Source: JBPCPM01 sp050999155 (GTDB taxonomy: Bacteria > Actinomycetota > Thermoleophilia > Solirubrobacterales > 70-9). Taken from it: 19,843 bases of DNA. Shown here piece by piece: positions 1 to 7,189 of the stretch. The position numbers and the translations under genes were made by a program. The notes under the pieces were generated by a model. The model saw only the letters and a program-made list of their open reading frames with translations, was not told the DNA's origin and ran no database searches. Each line of letters begins with the position of its first letter. Within the stretch, counting starts at the first letter, position 1. The stretch lies in NCBI GenBank assembly GCA_050999155.1, contig JBPCPM010000053.1:1-19843 (forward strand). Reading direction: 5' to 3'.

Positions 1-187
1 GCACGTCTCGCCCTACACCGTCCAAGACCACCTGAAGTCGATCTTCCGCAAGACCGGCGTGCGGACCCGGGGCGAGCTCGTGGGTCAAGTGTTCCTTGAG
101 CACTACATCCCGCGGTGGGAGCCCACCGTGAGACAACCAGCCGGGTGGTTGTCTCTTCACGCAGAGGTGAAGCCTGCCGGCGTCTGA
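1..187 (+). CDS. LuxR-family regulator, C-terminal HTH end only (5' partial)
   Basis: The frame is open from the left edge and reads a LuxR/FixJ-type recognition helix (VSPYTVQDHLKSIFRKTGV) followed by RTRGELVGQVFLEHYIPRW. This is the usual end of actinobacterial GAF-LuxR regulators, which bind DNA with this C-terminal HTH. Family members normally stop soon after the HY-PRW motif. Here about 20 further residues (EPTV to AGV) are read through a perfect hairpin before the stop. A TGA in another frame lies at 129-131, immediately before that hairpin, so a one-base indel near the 3' end may have lengthened the frame. A second LuxR piece, an N-terminus on the opposite strand, lies at 1978-2217. 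The HTH identity is firm; the exact stop is not. Confidence 0.8.
   Translation, partial: HVSPYTVQDHLKSIFRKTGVRTRGELVGQVFLEHYIPRWEPTVRQPAGWLSLHAEVKPAGV
130..155 (+). terminator. Hairpin terminator candidate after the LuxR gene
   Basis: A perfect 10-bp inverted repeat, GAGACAACCA and TGGTTGTCTC, surrounds a 6-base loop GCCGGG. It is not followed by a T-run, which is common for actinobacterial terminators. It sits where the LuxR gene would be expected to end, but inside the currently open frame. Confidence 0.55.
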
Positions 188-472
188 CCAGCGAAACGCA
201 CAAGTGGCATCGCCGAGCACCTCGGCGCCGACCTGCTGTCCGAAGACGGCTGGCTGGCCAACGCTCCTGGCCCGTCGGTCCGGATGCTGCACCTGCCCTA
301 GACAGGTCGAACCTCGTCGAGCTACGGGCGACGCCGGCCAGCAAGGCGGCCACGATGTAGGCGGGGTAATCGGTCAAGGGGGGCCCGGGCTCGCTAGCGC
401 ATGGTGGTGCGCGGGTTGGGCGCGTACGGCGGGTGCTCTCGGCGGCCCAGTGTGTGCCCGAGGACGGTCTCC
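188..472. other. Intergenic stretch, no complete gene
   Basis: No supportable gene. Two short gene-like pieces were seen. On the plus strand an open stretch of about 32 codons (about 206-301) ends GPSVRMLHLP-stop and has natural-looking composition. On the minus strand a piece starting TTG at 377 reads LTDYPAYIVAALLAGVA. They meet near 301, which could be another junction of gene fragments, but neither could be assigned to a family. Confidence 0.35.
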
Positions 473-501
473 TTGACAGAATGCGATGGATCGTAGATGA
501 T
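473..501 (+). promoter_or_regulatory. Promoter for the TetR operon, probably leaderless
   Basis: A consensus -35 TTGACA (473-478) is followed after 17 bp by GATGAT (496-501), a good -10. The expected transcription start, about 7 bases downstream, falls at about 508-509, where an ATG lies. This points to a leaderless mRNA. The upstream in-frame ATG at 497 lies inside the -10 box and is therefore unlikely to be used. CTAA and TTAG half-sites (503-514) flank the start and could belong to an autoregulatory operator, but the arms are short. Confidence 0.55.
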
Positions 502-508
502 CCTAAGC

Positions 509-1135
509 ATGTTAGTAGAAGCGATCCGCGATCGTCGGACCGAACGCCATGAGGCCACGAAGGGCGAGATCCTGGAGGCGGCCTGGGAGCTCGCCCGCGC
601 CGAGGGCCTGGCAGCTGTGTCGCTGCGCGACATCGCCCGCCGGGTCGGGATGCAGCCGCCCTCGTTGTACAGCTACTTCGACTCCAAAAACGCCATCTAC
701 GACGCCATGTACGCGCAGGGCAGCCAGCAGTTCGTCGACGCCGAGCCTTGGGCCGAGATGAACGGCGACCCGCGTCACGACCTGCGTCACATCGTCCACT
801 ACTTCGTCCGGTTCTGCTCCGCCGACGTCGCCCGCTACCAACTCCTGTTCCAGCGCACCATCCCCGGGTTCGAGCCATTACCGGAGTCGCTCGCCATCTC
901 CCAGGCCAGCCTCGCCCGCCTCGGCCAGCAGCTCGAGCGCTGCGGCATCACCGACGGGCGCGCCATCGACCTGTTCACTGCGCTCGGCACTGGCCTGGCC
1001 GACCAGCAGATCTCCAACGACCCCGGCGGCGACCGGTGGATCCGGCTGATCGACGACGCAGTGGAGATGTTCTTCGACTTCATGATCAAGACAACCAAGC
1101 GCAAGGCCACTGCGAAAGGAAGGCAAACGAAATGA
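509..1135 (+). CDS. TetR/AcrR-family transcriptional regulator
   Basis: The product is about 208 residues. The N-terminal HTH is clear: ATKGEILEAAWELARAEGLA, then VSLRDIARRVGMQPPSLYSYF, then DSKNAIYDAMYAQG. The rest is a helical ligand-binding domain resembling the WHG/TetR_C type. TetR proteins repress nearby operons until a small ligand binds; the ligand is unknown here. The start at 509 is chosen because the upstream ATG at 497 overlaps the promoter -10. The next gene starts inside the stop codon (ATGA), so the regulator and a mycothiol-type enzyme are made from one message. A stress or xenobiotic-responsive autoregulated operon is a reasonable inference. Confidence 0.88.
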   Translation: MLVEAIRDRRTERHEATKGEILEAAWELARAEGLAAVSLRDIARRVGMQPPSLYSYFDSKNAIYDAMYAQGSQQFVDAEPWAEMNGDPRHDLRHIVHYFVRFCSADVARYQLLFQRTIPGFEPLPESLAISQASLARLGQQLERCGITDGRAIDLFTALGTGLADQQISNDPGGDRWIRLIDDAVEMFFDFMIKTTKRKATAKGRQTK

Positions 1136-1890
1136 TGACTTCGATGCGAACCGAGACCATCCCCCCGATCGCGCGAGCGGAGGTCCAGGCGCTCGCCGGC
1201 GCCGAGTACGCCCAACTGGTCGACCAGCTCCGCACGCTCGCTTCTGACGACTGGGCAAAGCCGACCGATTGCCCGCTGTGGGACGTACGGGCCATGGCCG
1301 GCCACAGCGTCGGGATGATGTCGGACTTCACCTCGTTCCCGTCGCTCATGCGACGCATGCGAGCGGCGACCAAGGCTGCCAAGAAGACGGGCGGGCCGTT
1401 CATCGATGCGATGACGGCTATGCAGGTAGCCGACAACGCCGCCCTGTCAACCGACGAGCTCATCGGCCGCGCCAAACACAACGCCCCCAAGGCAGCCCGC
1501 TGGCGGGCCAGAGCACCCCGGCCCTTCCGCAGCATGCCGATGAAGCAGGAGGTCGGCGGCGCGACCGAAACCTGGCGGATGGGTTACCTGCTCGACACCA
1601 TCTTGACCCGTGACCCCTGGATGCACCGCGTCGACATCGCACGGGCCACCGGACGCGAAAGTGTGCTCACCGCCGACCACGACGGCCGCATCGTCGCCGA
1701 CGTCGTCGCCGAGTGGGCACGGCGCCACCGCCAGTCCTTCACCCTCGTCCTCACCGGCCCCGCCGGAGGCGAGTTCGTGTCCGGTGACGGCTCCGGCGAG
1801 CACATCACCGTGGACGCGGTGGAGTTCTGCCGCACCCTCTCCGGCCGGGCCCAAGGCAACGGCCTGCTCACCCATGAGGTCCCGTTCTGA
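1132..1890 (+). CDS. Maleylpyruvate isomerase (MDMPI/DinB-like) family, mycothiol-dependent type
   Basis: The product is 252 residues. The N-terminal half matches the mycothiol-dependent maleylpyruvate isomerase fold, a DinB-like four-helix metal-binding bundle: CPLWDVRAMAGHSVGMM carries the first metal-ligand His, and DPWMHRVDIARATGR carries the later conserved His. The C-terminal part looks like the SCP-2-like domain found in this family. Characterised members use mycothiol as cofactor, but most family members have no known substrate, so only the family is called. The start ATG at 1132 overlaps the TetR stop (ATGA) and is preceded by a strong AAGGAAGG Shine-Dalgarno. The stop overlaps the ATG of the following hydrolase fragment (TGATG). 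Confidence 0.82.
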   Translation: MMTSMRTETIPPIARAEVQALAGAEYAQLVDQLRTLASDDWAKPTDCPLWDVRAMAGHSVGMMSDFTSFPSLMRRMRAATKAAKKTGGPFIDAMTAMQVADNAALSTDELIGRAKHNAPKAARWRARAPRPFRSMPMKQEVGGATETWRMGYLLDTILTRDPWMHRVDIARATGRESVLTADHDGRIVADVVAEWARRHRQSFTLVLTGPAGGEFVSGDGSGEHITVDAVEFCRTLSGRAQGNGLLTHEVPF

Positions 1891-1976
1891 TGCAGACCCG
1901 AGTCACCGAGGTCGCCGACGGCATTTACCAGCCCACCACGGTCGTGGCCGCCGCGCCGGTCGCCTTCAACCAGACA
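1890..1976 (+). pseudogene. MBL-fold metallo-hydrolase, first ~28 codons only
   Basis: The frame starts with ATG overlapping the preceding stop (TGATG) and reads VTEVADGIYQPTTV, then APVAFNQ, the typical first beta strands of MBL-fold hydrolases before the metal-binding HxHxDH motif. The similarity stops at about 1975. The frame then runs into antisense sequence of a LuxR gene and ends at 2075 without any metal-ligand motif. The gene has therefore been cut by a rearrangement. It was presumably the third member of the TetR operon. Family assignment rests on only ~28 residues. Confidence 0.6.
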
Positions 1977-1977
1977 A

Positions 1978-2217
1978 TGGGGTCAGGTACTTCAGCCGAA
2001 TCTGCCGCGGCAGCTCCGGAAGCCAGGGAACGTCAGCGAGCGGGGAGCTACCGACCTCGGTCACTGGATCGGTGAGGAGCCACGCGTAGGCATCGAAGCC
2101 GATCGTGTACCGGATCTCCTCAACGAGCGCGAGTCGGAGTGCCCTCACGTCGTCGTTCTCGCTACACCGTCGGGCAACTCGATCGACGGCCCGTTCGATC
2201 GACAAGCCTTCGCGCAT
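1978..2217 (-). pseudogene. GAF-LuxR regulator, N-terminal piece (about 80 codons)
   Basis: On the minus strand, from an ATG at 2217, the frame reads REGLSIERAVDRVA, then IGFDAYAWLLTDPVTEVGSS, then LPRQIRLKYLTP. This is the characteristic N-terminal GAF-like sensor region of actinobacterial LuxR-family regulators. It breaks after KYLTP, at the point where the MBL-fold gene on the other strand also breaks, and stops a few codons later at 1966. The HTH domain is missing. The LuxR C-terminus at 1-187 is on the opposite strand, so it is not a simple continuation unless the segment between has inverted. Confidence 0.7.
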
Positions 2218-2261
2218 GCGGTCGAGCGTAGGACAGGGCGGGTGCGCTCCTTCGAGCCGAA

Positions 2262-2335
2262 AATCCCAGGAAGTTGGGATGGACACCAATCGACCGGCCT
2301 CGTACGGCTGGATCGACCCTGCCGGCAATCCCAGG
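2262..2335. promoter_or_regulatory. Possible operator region between divergent genes
   Basis: Between the LuxR fragment and the 95-residue protein lies a palindrome ATCCCA-6-TGGGAT (2263-2280). The nonamer AATCCCAGG occurs at 2262-2270 and again at 2327-2335, the second copy overlapping the AGGAG ribosome site of the downstream gene. A regulator binding site, perhaps for the now-broken LuxR protein, is an inference. Confidence 0.3.
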
Positions 2336-2342
2336 AGCGACA

Positions 2343-2630
2343 ATGCGGACACTGCACATCGAGCACGCCATCACCGATTTCGCGACGTGGTTGGCCGCGT
2401 TTGGCCGGTTCGCCGACGGGCGGCGCGACGCCGGGGTCCGCGACGAGCGTGTTTACCAACCGATCGGCGATCCGTACTACGTGGTCGTCGACTTGGACTT
2501 CGACACCGTCGACGAGGCGACCGCGTTCTTGCAGTTCCTCGAAACCGTGGTCTGGTCGAACCCTGCCAACGCACCGGCGCTCGCCGGCTCACCGCGGGCG
2601 CTGGTCCTCGAGCCTGCGCCGGCGGCGTAG
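2343..2630 (+). CDS. Small alpha/beta-barrel-like (ABM-like) protein, function unknown
   Basis: The product is 95 residues: MRTLHIEHAITDFATW, then FADGRRDAGVRDERVYQPIGDPYYVVVDLDFDT, then ATAFLQFLETVVWSN. The pattern of strands with a short helix resembles the dimeric alpha-beta barrel (ABM/YgiN-like) fold, and similar small proteins are common in actinobacteria; no enzymatic activity can be claimed. AGGAG (2333-2337) sits 5 bases before the ATG, supporting this start over the upstream in-frame ATG at 2274. It is divergent from the truncated GAF-LuxR gene, which may once have controlled it. It appears intact. Confidence 0.7.
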   Translation: MRTLHIEHAITDFATWLAAFGRFADGRRDAGVRDERVYQPIGDPYYVVVDLDFDTVDEATAFLQFLETVVWSNPANAPALAGSPRALVLEPAPAA

Positions 2631-3385
2631 CGAACCCCATGACGACGACGATCGTGAGCGCGCTGCTGCCCTTGCTGGCGCCCGCGCCCAGGCACGACGA
2701 CGGCTCGGGCGCTCCGGTTGGACCGGAGGCCAAGCAGGGGGAGCCGCTCATGACGTTGCCGGCTACCGACTGTGAAGGCGCGTAGGTCACCGCTGCCACG
2801 TACTCGGCGAAGCCGTTGCGGCCAAGGCGTCCGATAATGCCCCGCGGCGCGGCCGGTAGAGAGTCTGCGGGGTAGCGCATACGTGCCGTTGTCGGATGGG
2901 CCACTCGGGCTGGAAGGCCGACGCATAACGGCGGTCGATGTCGTCCAGCCCGACCGCTGAGAACGGGCCGTGACGGTCAGTGACCCGCACTACTACGGCA
3001 CGTACCGAGCGCCCGTAACGACGACGGCGGCCGGCGCCTGGGCCTCGCGGTCAGCGCCGGCGAGCATGCGTGCCCGTGCGTCGGAGGGGCCGCAGTCTGG
3101 GGTCGCGAGCGCCGCGTCGCCGATGCGTTCCGACCGTTGTCCGGTCGCAGCTCAAGGCGAGCTGACCGCAGCATCCTGGGCCTTGGTGGCGTCGGTCCCC
3201 CCTCGGCCTTCGGACGGTCGGAACCAGAGGATCTCGCCAATTCAGGCGTTTCTACACGCGATTCTGTCGATTATCGCTTCTAGCAGGTGTGTCGAGGGCC
3301 CGCCCCGAGACCGAGGTAGCGGCTGATCCCATCGCCCGTAGCCGGCATCTCGGGATGCCCCCCACGGCGCCAAGGTGGGGACCAT
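2631..3385. other. Long stretch without a recognisable gene
   Basis: About 750 bases lacking any convincing coding frame. The minus strand around 2850-3030 has a short protein-like stretch (VVVRVTDRHGPFSAVGLDD, then RRYASAFQPEWP) that may be the relic of a real gene, but it matches no family I can name and has no good start. Several overlapping open frames on both strands here look like GC-rich noise. Confidence 0.5.
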
Positions 3386-3625
3386 GAGCCCGCGACTGTC
3401 GGCGCAAACCGCCGATACCTGCCGGCGAGGGGCGACTCGTCGAGCGTCGCCGGCGCCCGGCTGCAGGCGTTCCTGGATGACACCCATCCCCGGCACCCCC
3501 TACTCACCCCCGGAGCCATCCTGGTCGTGAGCCACAGCGGCGTCACCATCGACCTCCTCCGCGACCATGTCGGTTACCAGCGGCTGGAATGCGATCTCGA
3601 CCGCCGGTGGGGTCGTGACTATTGA
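3386..3625 (+). pseudogene. Histidine phosphatase family, C-terminal relic
   Basis: The frame reads GDSSSVAGARLQAFLDD, then LLTPGAILVVSHSGVTIDLL. This matches the C-terminal half of phosphoglycerate-mutase-like histidine phosphatases, whose second catalytic His lies in the VSHGGV motif (here VSHSGV). The N-terminal RHG motif is not found upstream, so the piece is a relic. It ends 20 bases from the convergent end of McrC and appears to mark the left border of the defence island. Confidence 0.55.
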
Positions 3626-3645
3626 CCACCTGGACGGTAGAGCGC

Positions 3646-4827
3646 TCAAGGCGCGATCACCTCCGAGGAACACGCGACGACCCGAGCCAGGGCGTCGACT
3701 TGAGCGAGGAGTTCCGCGGGGAGCAGTTGGAGATCGATGGTGTGCGTGGAGATAGTCACGTCAGCGTTTCGCACCTGATGTGCCGCGGACTCCTCATTCC
3801 CCTTGGCGTAGACCAGATGACCCTCGGGCAACGACAAGGCCGTGCAGTAGGCGAGCATCTGGTAGATGTCGGCGTTGGGGAAGCCGGCGGGTTTCTCGGC
3901 CTTGTACTTGGCGTCGATGACCGCCGCAGGTAGGCCTTCGACGTACCAGACGAGGTCGGGCGCCATCTTGATCCGGGAGCCGGCGTCGAGGTAGTTGGGG
4001 TCTTGAGGCCTACAGACGCCGGCGATCGCGTTCAGCGAACGGATGAGGGCCGCGACCAGGAAGTCCTCGAAGACCTTGGCCATGTCGACGATGAAGCCGT
4101 TGATCCGGACGTCGCCAGGCACGTGGTCGACGGCATCGCCGGACATGATCAATTCGGCCAGCCACAGGGCGACGTGGTAGCGGGCGTTGAGCCGAGTCGG
4201 TCGCCACCGCGGCGGCAACCCAGCCGGAACCGGCGCCACCTCAGCGAGCAAGAGCCGCATGCCGCGCAGCCGCACCCGGGTCGCGTCGTCGACGCCCGGC
4301 AGGCGGAGCAACAGCTCGGTCGCCGCCCGCAGGATCCGGTTCTCGGCGATGTCGACGGTGTAGTCGTCGTACCGGACGAGCAGGGGCACGGCCAGGCCGA
4401 AGCGTTGGCGGAGTTGGTCCGCGTCCCGCAACCGGCCCCGCAGGACGGCGAGCGAGTCGTCGGTCTCCACGTACCCCTGGAGGAGGCCGAGCTGCACCGC
4501 CCGCTCGGCCTGGTCGGCAAACGCCCAAGCCAACACGGGCAGGAGATCGCCGACCTGTTCAAGGTCGACCAGATCCGTCCGCCAGCCCGGGTCGCGGGCA
4601 TAGCCCATCAGGAACAGAATCCTGCGGATGTCGATCTTGGGGCGGATCCAGACCGTCACGCCGGCGATTGAGGCCACACCAACCCTCGCCAGCGGGGAGA
4701 CCTCCCACGCGCCGCCGCCCAGGCGGTGCGCCTCGACCAGCTTCGACGCCGACAGGGCGTCCCCCACGTTGTCCTCCAACCTGACGACCACCGAGCCGCC
4801 GCCTTCGACGAGGTGGAGATCGGTCAC
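3646..4827 (-). CDS. mcrC: McrC-like nuclease subunit of a type IV (McrBC) restriction system
   Basis: The product is 393 residues from a GTG at 4827. McrC supplies DNA cleavage to the McrBC complex, which cuts DNA carrying modified cytosines. Visible landmarks are the family signature DIAENRILRAATELL in the middle and a C-terminal PD-(D/E)XK nuclease core: MAKVFEDFL (Glu about 254), IKMAPDLVWY (Asp about 291) and AAVIDAKYK (Asp 305-x-Lys 307), followed by DIYQMLAYC. All catalytic residues are present and the length is usual for the family. The GTG overlaps the McrB stop (GTGA), replacing the longer in-frame start at 4887 and indicating translational coupling. The modification recognised cannot be read from sequence. 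Confidence 0.93.
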   Translation of the reverse strand: MTDLHLVEGGGSVVVRLEDNVGDALSASKLVEAHRLGGGAWEVSPLARVGVASIAGVTVWIRPKIDIRRILFLMGYARDPGWRTDLVDLEQVGDLLPVLAWAFADQAERAVQLGLLQGYVETDDSLAVLRGRLRDADQLRQRFGLAVPLLVRYDDYTVDIAENRILRAATELLLRLPGVDDATRVRLRGMRLLLAEVAPVPAGLPPRWRPTRLNARYHVALWLAELIMSGDAVDHVPGDVRINGFIVDMAKVFEDFLVAALIRSLNAIAGVCRPQDPNYLDAGSRIKMAPDLVWYVEGLPAAVIDAKYKAEKPAGFPNADIYQMLAYCTALSLPEGHLVYAKGNEESAAHQVRNADVTISTHTIDLQLLPAELLAQVDALARVVACSSEVIAP

Positions 4828-6575
4828 CCGTCGTCGAGGCTCTTCAGCAGAGAATCCAGCTCGTAGTGGCGGCGAACACCCTCCCACTGGCCGTAGTGGT
4901 GCTCCTGGAGCAGCGGCAGGATCGACGTCCGCCAGATCCGGGCGAGGTTCTCACCGGAATGGGCGTCGGGTGCCTCGTTCTTCATGAAGTACGCCGGGCC
5001 GATCCGGAAGTCGGGGTCGTCGATCCGCGCATTGAGCGCCGTCAGCACCGACGCCGCGAGCGGACCGAGGCCCTTGGCTGCCGACCAGCGGGCAAGAAGG
5101 CCCCTGGTCGGCTCCTCGTCGGGCTGCAGTGCCACGAAGGCGAAGCGGCGCCGCATGGCTCCGTCAACCAGAGCGATCGAACGGTCGGCGGTGTTCATCG
5201 TGCCGATGAGGTAGAGGTTCGTCGGCATGGTGAAGCCCTCGTCGTCGGAGGAGTAGAGAAGGTCGACGGCCTGGTCGCGGTATTCGAGCAGGAAGTACAG
5301 CTCGCCGAACACCTTGGCCAGGTTGGCCCGATTGATCTCGTCGATGATGAGGACGAACGCCTGCTCGGGATGCTCCCGCGCCCGGTCGACCAGCTTACGG
5401 AGCGGGCCCGGCTTCAGCTCGAAGGCAATGGTGCCGTCGTTGCGGCCCGGCACGGGCCGGTAGCCCTCGAAGAAGTCCTCGTAGGTGTACGCGGGATGGA
5501 ACTGCACCAGCTTCACCTGCTCCGGACCGACCAGATCGGCAGCCAGCCGCCTGGCGATGAACGTCTTGCCCGTGCCGGGTGGGCCGTAGAAGACGATCTG
5601 GCGGCGCTCGTCGAGCAGTGATCGCACCTCGGCCAGCCAGTCGGCGCCGACGAAGAGGGCATCGGCCAGGCCAGACGAAGGCTCCGCAAGGTGCACATGA
5701 CGCGGCTGCGCGACGGCCCCGTCGTCGGACGCTCCAGCCTCGGTCGCGGGAAGGGTCAGCTCGTCGATGAGCCCCAAGTCGGACGTGAGGTCGAGGACGA
5801 CGCTCCCGGTCTGCAGGCGCGCCGGCAGTGGGGCAGGGAGGTCGGCATAGTCGATCGGCGCGTCCGGGTTCCGCCAGTCCACCGGCCGGCGGAGGTTGGA
5901 CCGGCCGCCATCGGACTCGACGTACTCGCACGGACCGGTCAGATCGCCGACGAAGACGAGGTGCTCGCTCGTCGTCACGACGACATCGCCAGCACTGACC
6001 TTGGTGACGAAGGCCACGATCTCGTCGACCTTCGCCTTCAGCTCGTGGTGCTTGAGATGCGCATAGTCTTCGGATGCGAAGGCACGCAGCTCGTCGGAGC
6101 CAATCTCAGGGTCGACCGCTCGGAGCTGCGAACCAGCCAGGCTGCAGTAGCCGTCGCTCAACCAATCGGGAACGAGATTCACCCCGAGCACGGAGGATCC
6201 CCGAACAAGCCACGCCCGGCGCTGCGCGGGAGCGCGCGACTGCTGCCAGGCGCGATAGGCATCGTCGATGGCGGCTTGAAACGTGACCGGGTCAGGATGA
6301 GCACGGATCGCTTCCTTGCCGGTATCGGTCACAGACCACACGCCGGCGCCGTCCTTGGTGATCCAACCCGCCTTGACCAAACCGATGCTCATCCACAGGA
6401 AGCGGTCGGCCCACGCTTCCAGCCCGTTGCGGACGATCTGGCGCTCCTCGCTGGTGAGCTCGAAGGCGCCGCCGAGGCGGGCGAGTACGTCGTCCTTGCT
6501 GGTCGGCTCGCCCCTCTCTGCAAGAAACACCGTCGCTTCCCGCAACATCTCGCTCATCAGCTTCCCGGTGATCAT
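4824..6575 (-). CDS. mcrB: McrB-like AAA+ GTPase of a type IV restriction system
   Basis: The product is 583 residues. McrB hydrolyses GTP, recognises modified DNA and recruits McrC. The N-terminal ~110 residues look like a winged-helix (Mrr_N-like) domain. Residues ~175-260 (AGDVVVTTSEHLVFVGDLTG) resemble a small barrel that may be the base sensor. The motor has Walker A GPPGTGKT (331-338), Walker B VLIIDEINR (408-416), the McrB GTP signature MNTADRS (460-466) and RRR as putative arginine finger (475-477). The ATG at 6575 is chosen because it overlaps the stop of the upstream gene (ATGA) with AGAGG just before it. The N-terminus differs from E. coli McrB, so target specificity may differ. 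Confidence 0.93.
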   Translation of the reverse strand: MITGKLMSEMLREATVFLAERGEPTSKDDVLARLGGAFELTSEERQIVRNGLEAWADRFLWMSIGLVKAGWITKDGAGVWSVTDTGKEAIRAHPDPVTFQAAIDDAYRAWQQSRAPAQRRAWLVRGSSVLGVNLVPDWLSDGYCSLAGSQLRAVDPEIGSDELRAFASEDYAHLKHHELKAKVDEIVAFVTKVSAGDVVVTTSEHLVFVGDLTGPCEYVESDGGRSNLRRPVDWRNPDAPIDYADLPAPLPARLQTGSVVLDLTSDLGLIDELTLPATEAGASDDGAVAQPRHVHLAEPSSGLADALFVGADWLAEVRSLLDERRQIVFYGPPGTGKTFIARRLAADLVGPEQVKLVQFHPAYTYEDFFEGYRPVPGRNDGTIAFELKPGPLRKLVDRAREHPEQAFVLIIDEINRANLAKVFGELYFLLEYRDQAVDLLYSSDDEGFTMPTNLYLIGTMNTADRSIALVDGAMRRRFAFVALQPDEEPTRGLLARWSAAKGLGPLAASVLTALNARIDDPDFRIGPAYFMKNEAPDAHSGENLARIWRTSILPLLQEHHYGQWEGVRRHYELDSLLKSLDDG

Positions 6576-7030
6576 GACCGGCCTCTGTCGAACAGGTAGA
6601 CGCGCATCCACGTGGACGTGACGTCGAAGCGAAGTTGCTGGCCGACGTGAAGGTCGACGGCCTCGACTTCGGCCGTGCCCTCCCCCGTCATCTGCGGGAT
6701 GCCCCAGAGCCGGAACGGCTCACTCGACGAGAAAAAGGCCATCGAGCAACACTGCCAGGTCGGGCACCCTGCGGCCGAACCGCAGGACGACGGGAGCCCC
6801 ACCGATCCTCGCGCCGCCGTGGGGCAACGTGACCCACCGGAGCGCCGTGGCCTCCACCGCCTCGACAAAGGAGGTGGACAGCGTCCCGGCTCGCCGACGT
6901 TGGCGCGTCCGAACGCCTCGGCGAGCAGACCGGCACTGTCCCCATCATTGTGGGCCTCAAGAACGAAGGTCTTCCACCGTGATCGAGGAGTCGAGCCGGC
7001 GAATCCCCGTCCGAGGTCAGCGTAGTTCAC
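6572..7030 (-). CDS. Unrecognised ~152-residue protein upstream of McrB; two compensating frameshifts as assembled
   Basis: From a GTG at 7030 with a good GGAGGG Shine-Dalgarno, the frame reads VNYADLGRGFAG to ANVGEPG. Sense then continues in a second frame (TLSTSFVEAVEATALRWVT to VPDLAVLLDGLF), and the original frame resumes with SSSEPFRLWGIPQM and ends YLFDRGRS. The switches sit at a three-C run (6885-6887, one base apparently missing) and a five-A run (6732-6736, one base apparently extra). Together they cancel, giving about 152 residues. The stop overlaps the McrB ATG (ATGA), and the start overlaps a 29-codon ORF (GTGA). No family is recognised. Its placement suggests an accessory subunit of this McrBC system. 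As assembled, the frame runs on but encodes nonsense in the middle. Confidence 0.6.
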   Translation of the reverse strand: MNYADLGRGFAGSTPRSRWKTFVLEAHNDGDSAGLLAEAFGRANVGEPGRCPPPLSRRWRPRRSGGSRCPTAARGSVGLPSSCGSAAGCPTWQCCSMAFFSSSEPFRLWGIPQMTGEGTAEVEAVDLHVGQQLRFDVTSTWMRVYLFDRGRS

Positions 7031-7116
7031 TCGGCTCCCTCCTCGCTGTCGTCGAATTCGTCGCCGCCGACATCGCCGTGTGGCCCCAGCTCGTCGATGC
7101 TCGTGAATAGTGCCAT
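7027..7116 (-). CDS. 29-codon acidic small ORF
   Basis: The product starts MALFTSIDELGPHGDVGGD and ends EFDDSEEGAE; it is strongly acidic. It begins with ATG, with only a weak GGCGGA before it, and ends in a GTGA overlap with the next gene. It may be a real small protein, a leader peptide coupling translation to the next gene, or the true N-terminus of that gene if a missing base is assumed in a three-C run at 7037-7039. The strong Shine-Dalgarno before the next GTG favours a separate ORF. Confidence 0.35.
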   Translation of the reverse strand: MALFTSIDELGPHGDVGGDEFDDSEEGAE

Positions 7117-7189
7117 GGTCCGCCGACGAGCGCGCTCGGGCCGCGGCCTCGGCTCGGGAAACGACATCGACGGCCACGGGCCCGAGCTG

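Noticed and set aside
2371..2904. 177-codon minus-strand open frame
   Set aside because: It overlaps the intact 95-residue gene and has no domain or plausible start.
5691..6599. 302-codon plus-strand open frame (and 4866-5621)
   Set aside because: Both are antisense to McrB, with composition typical of shadow frames.
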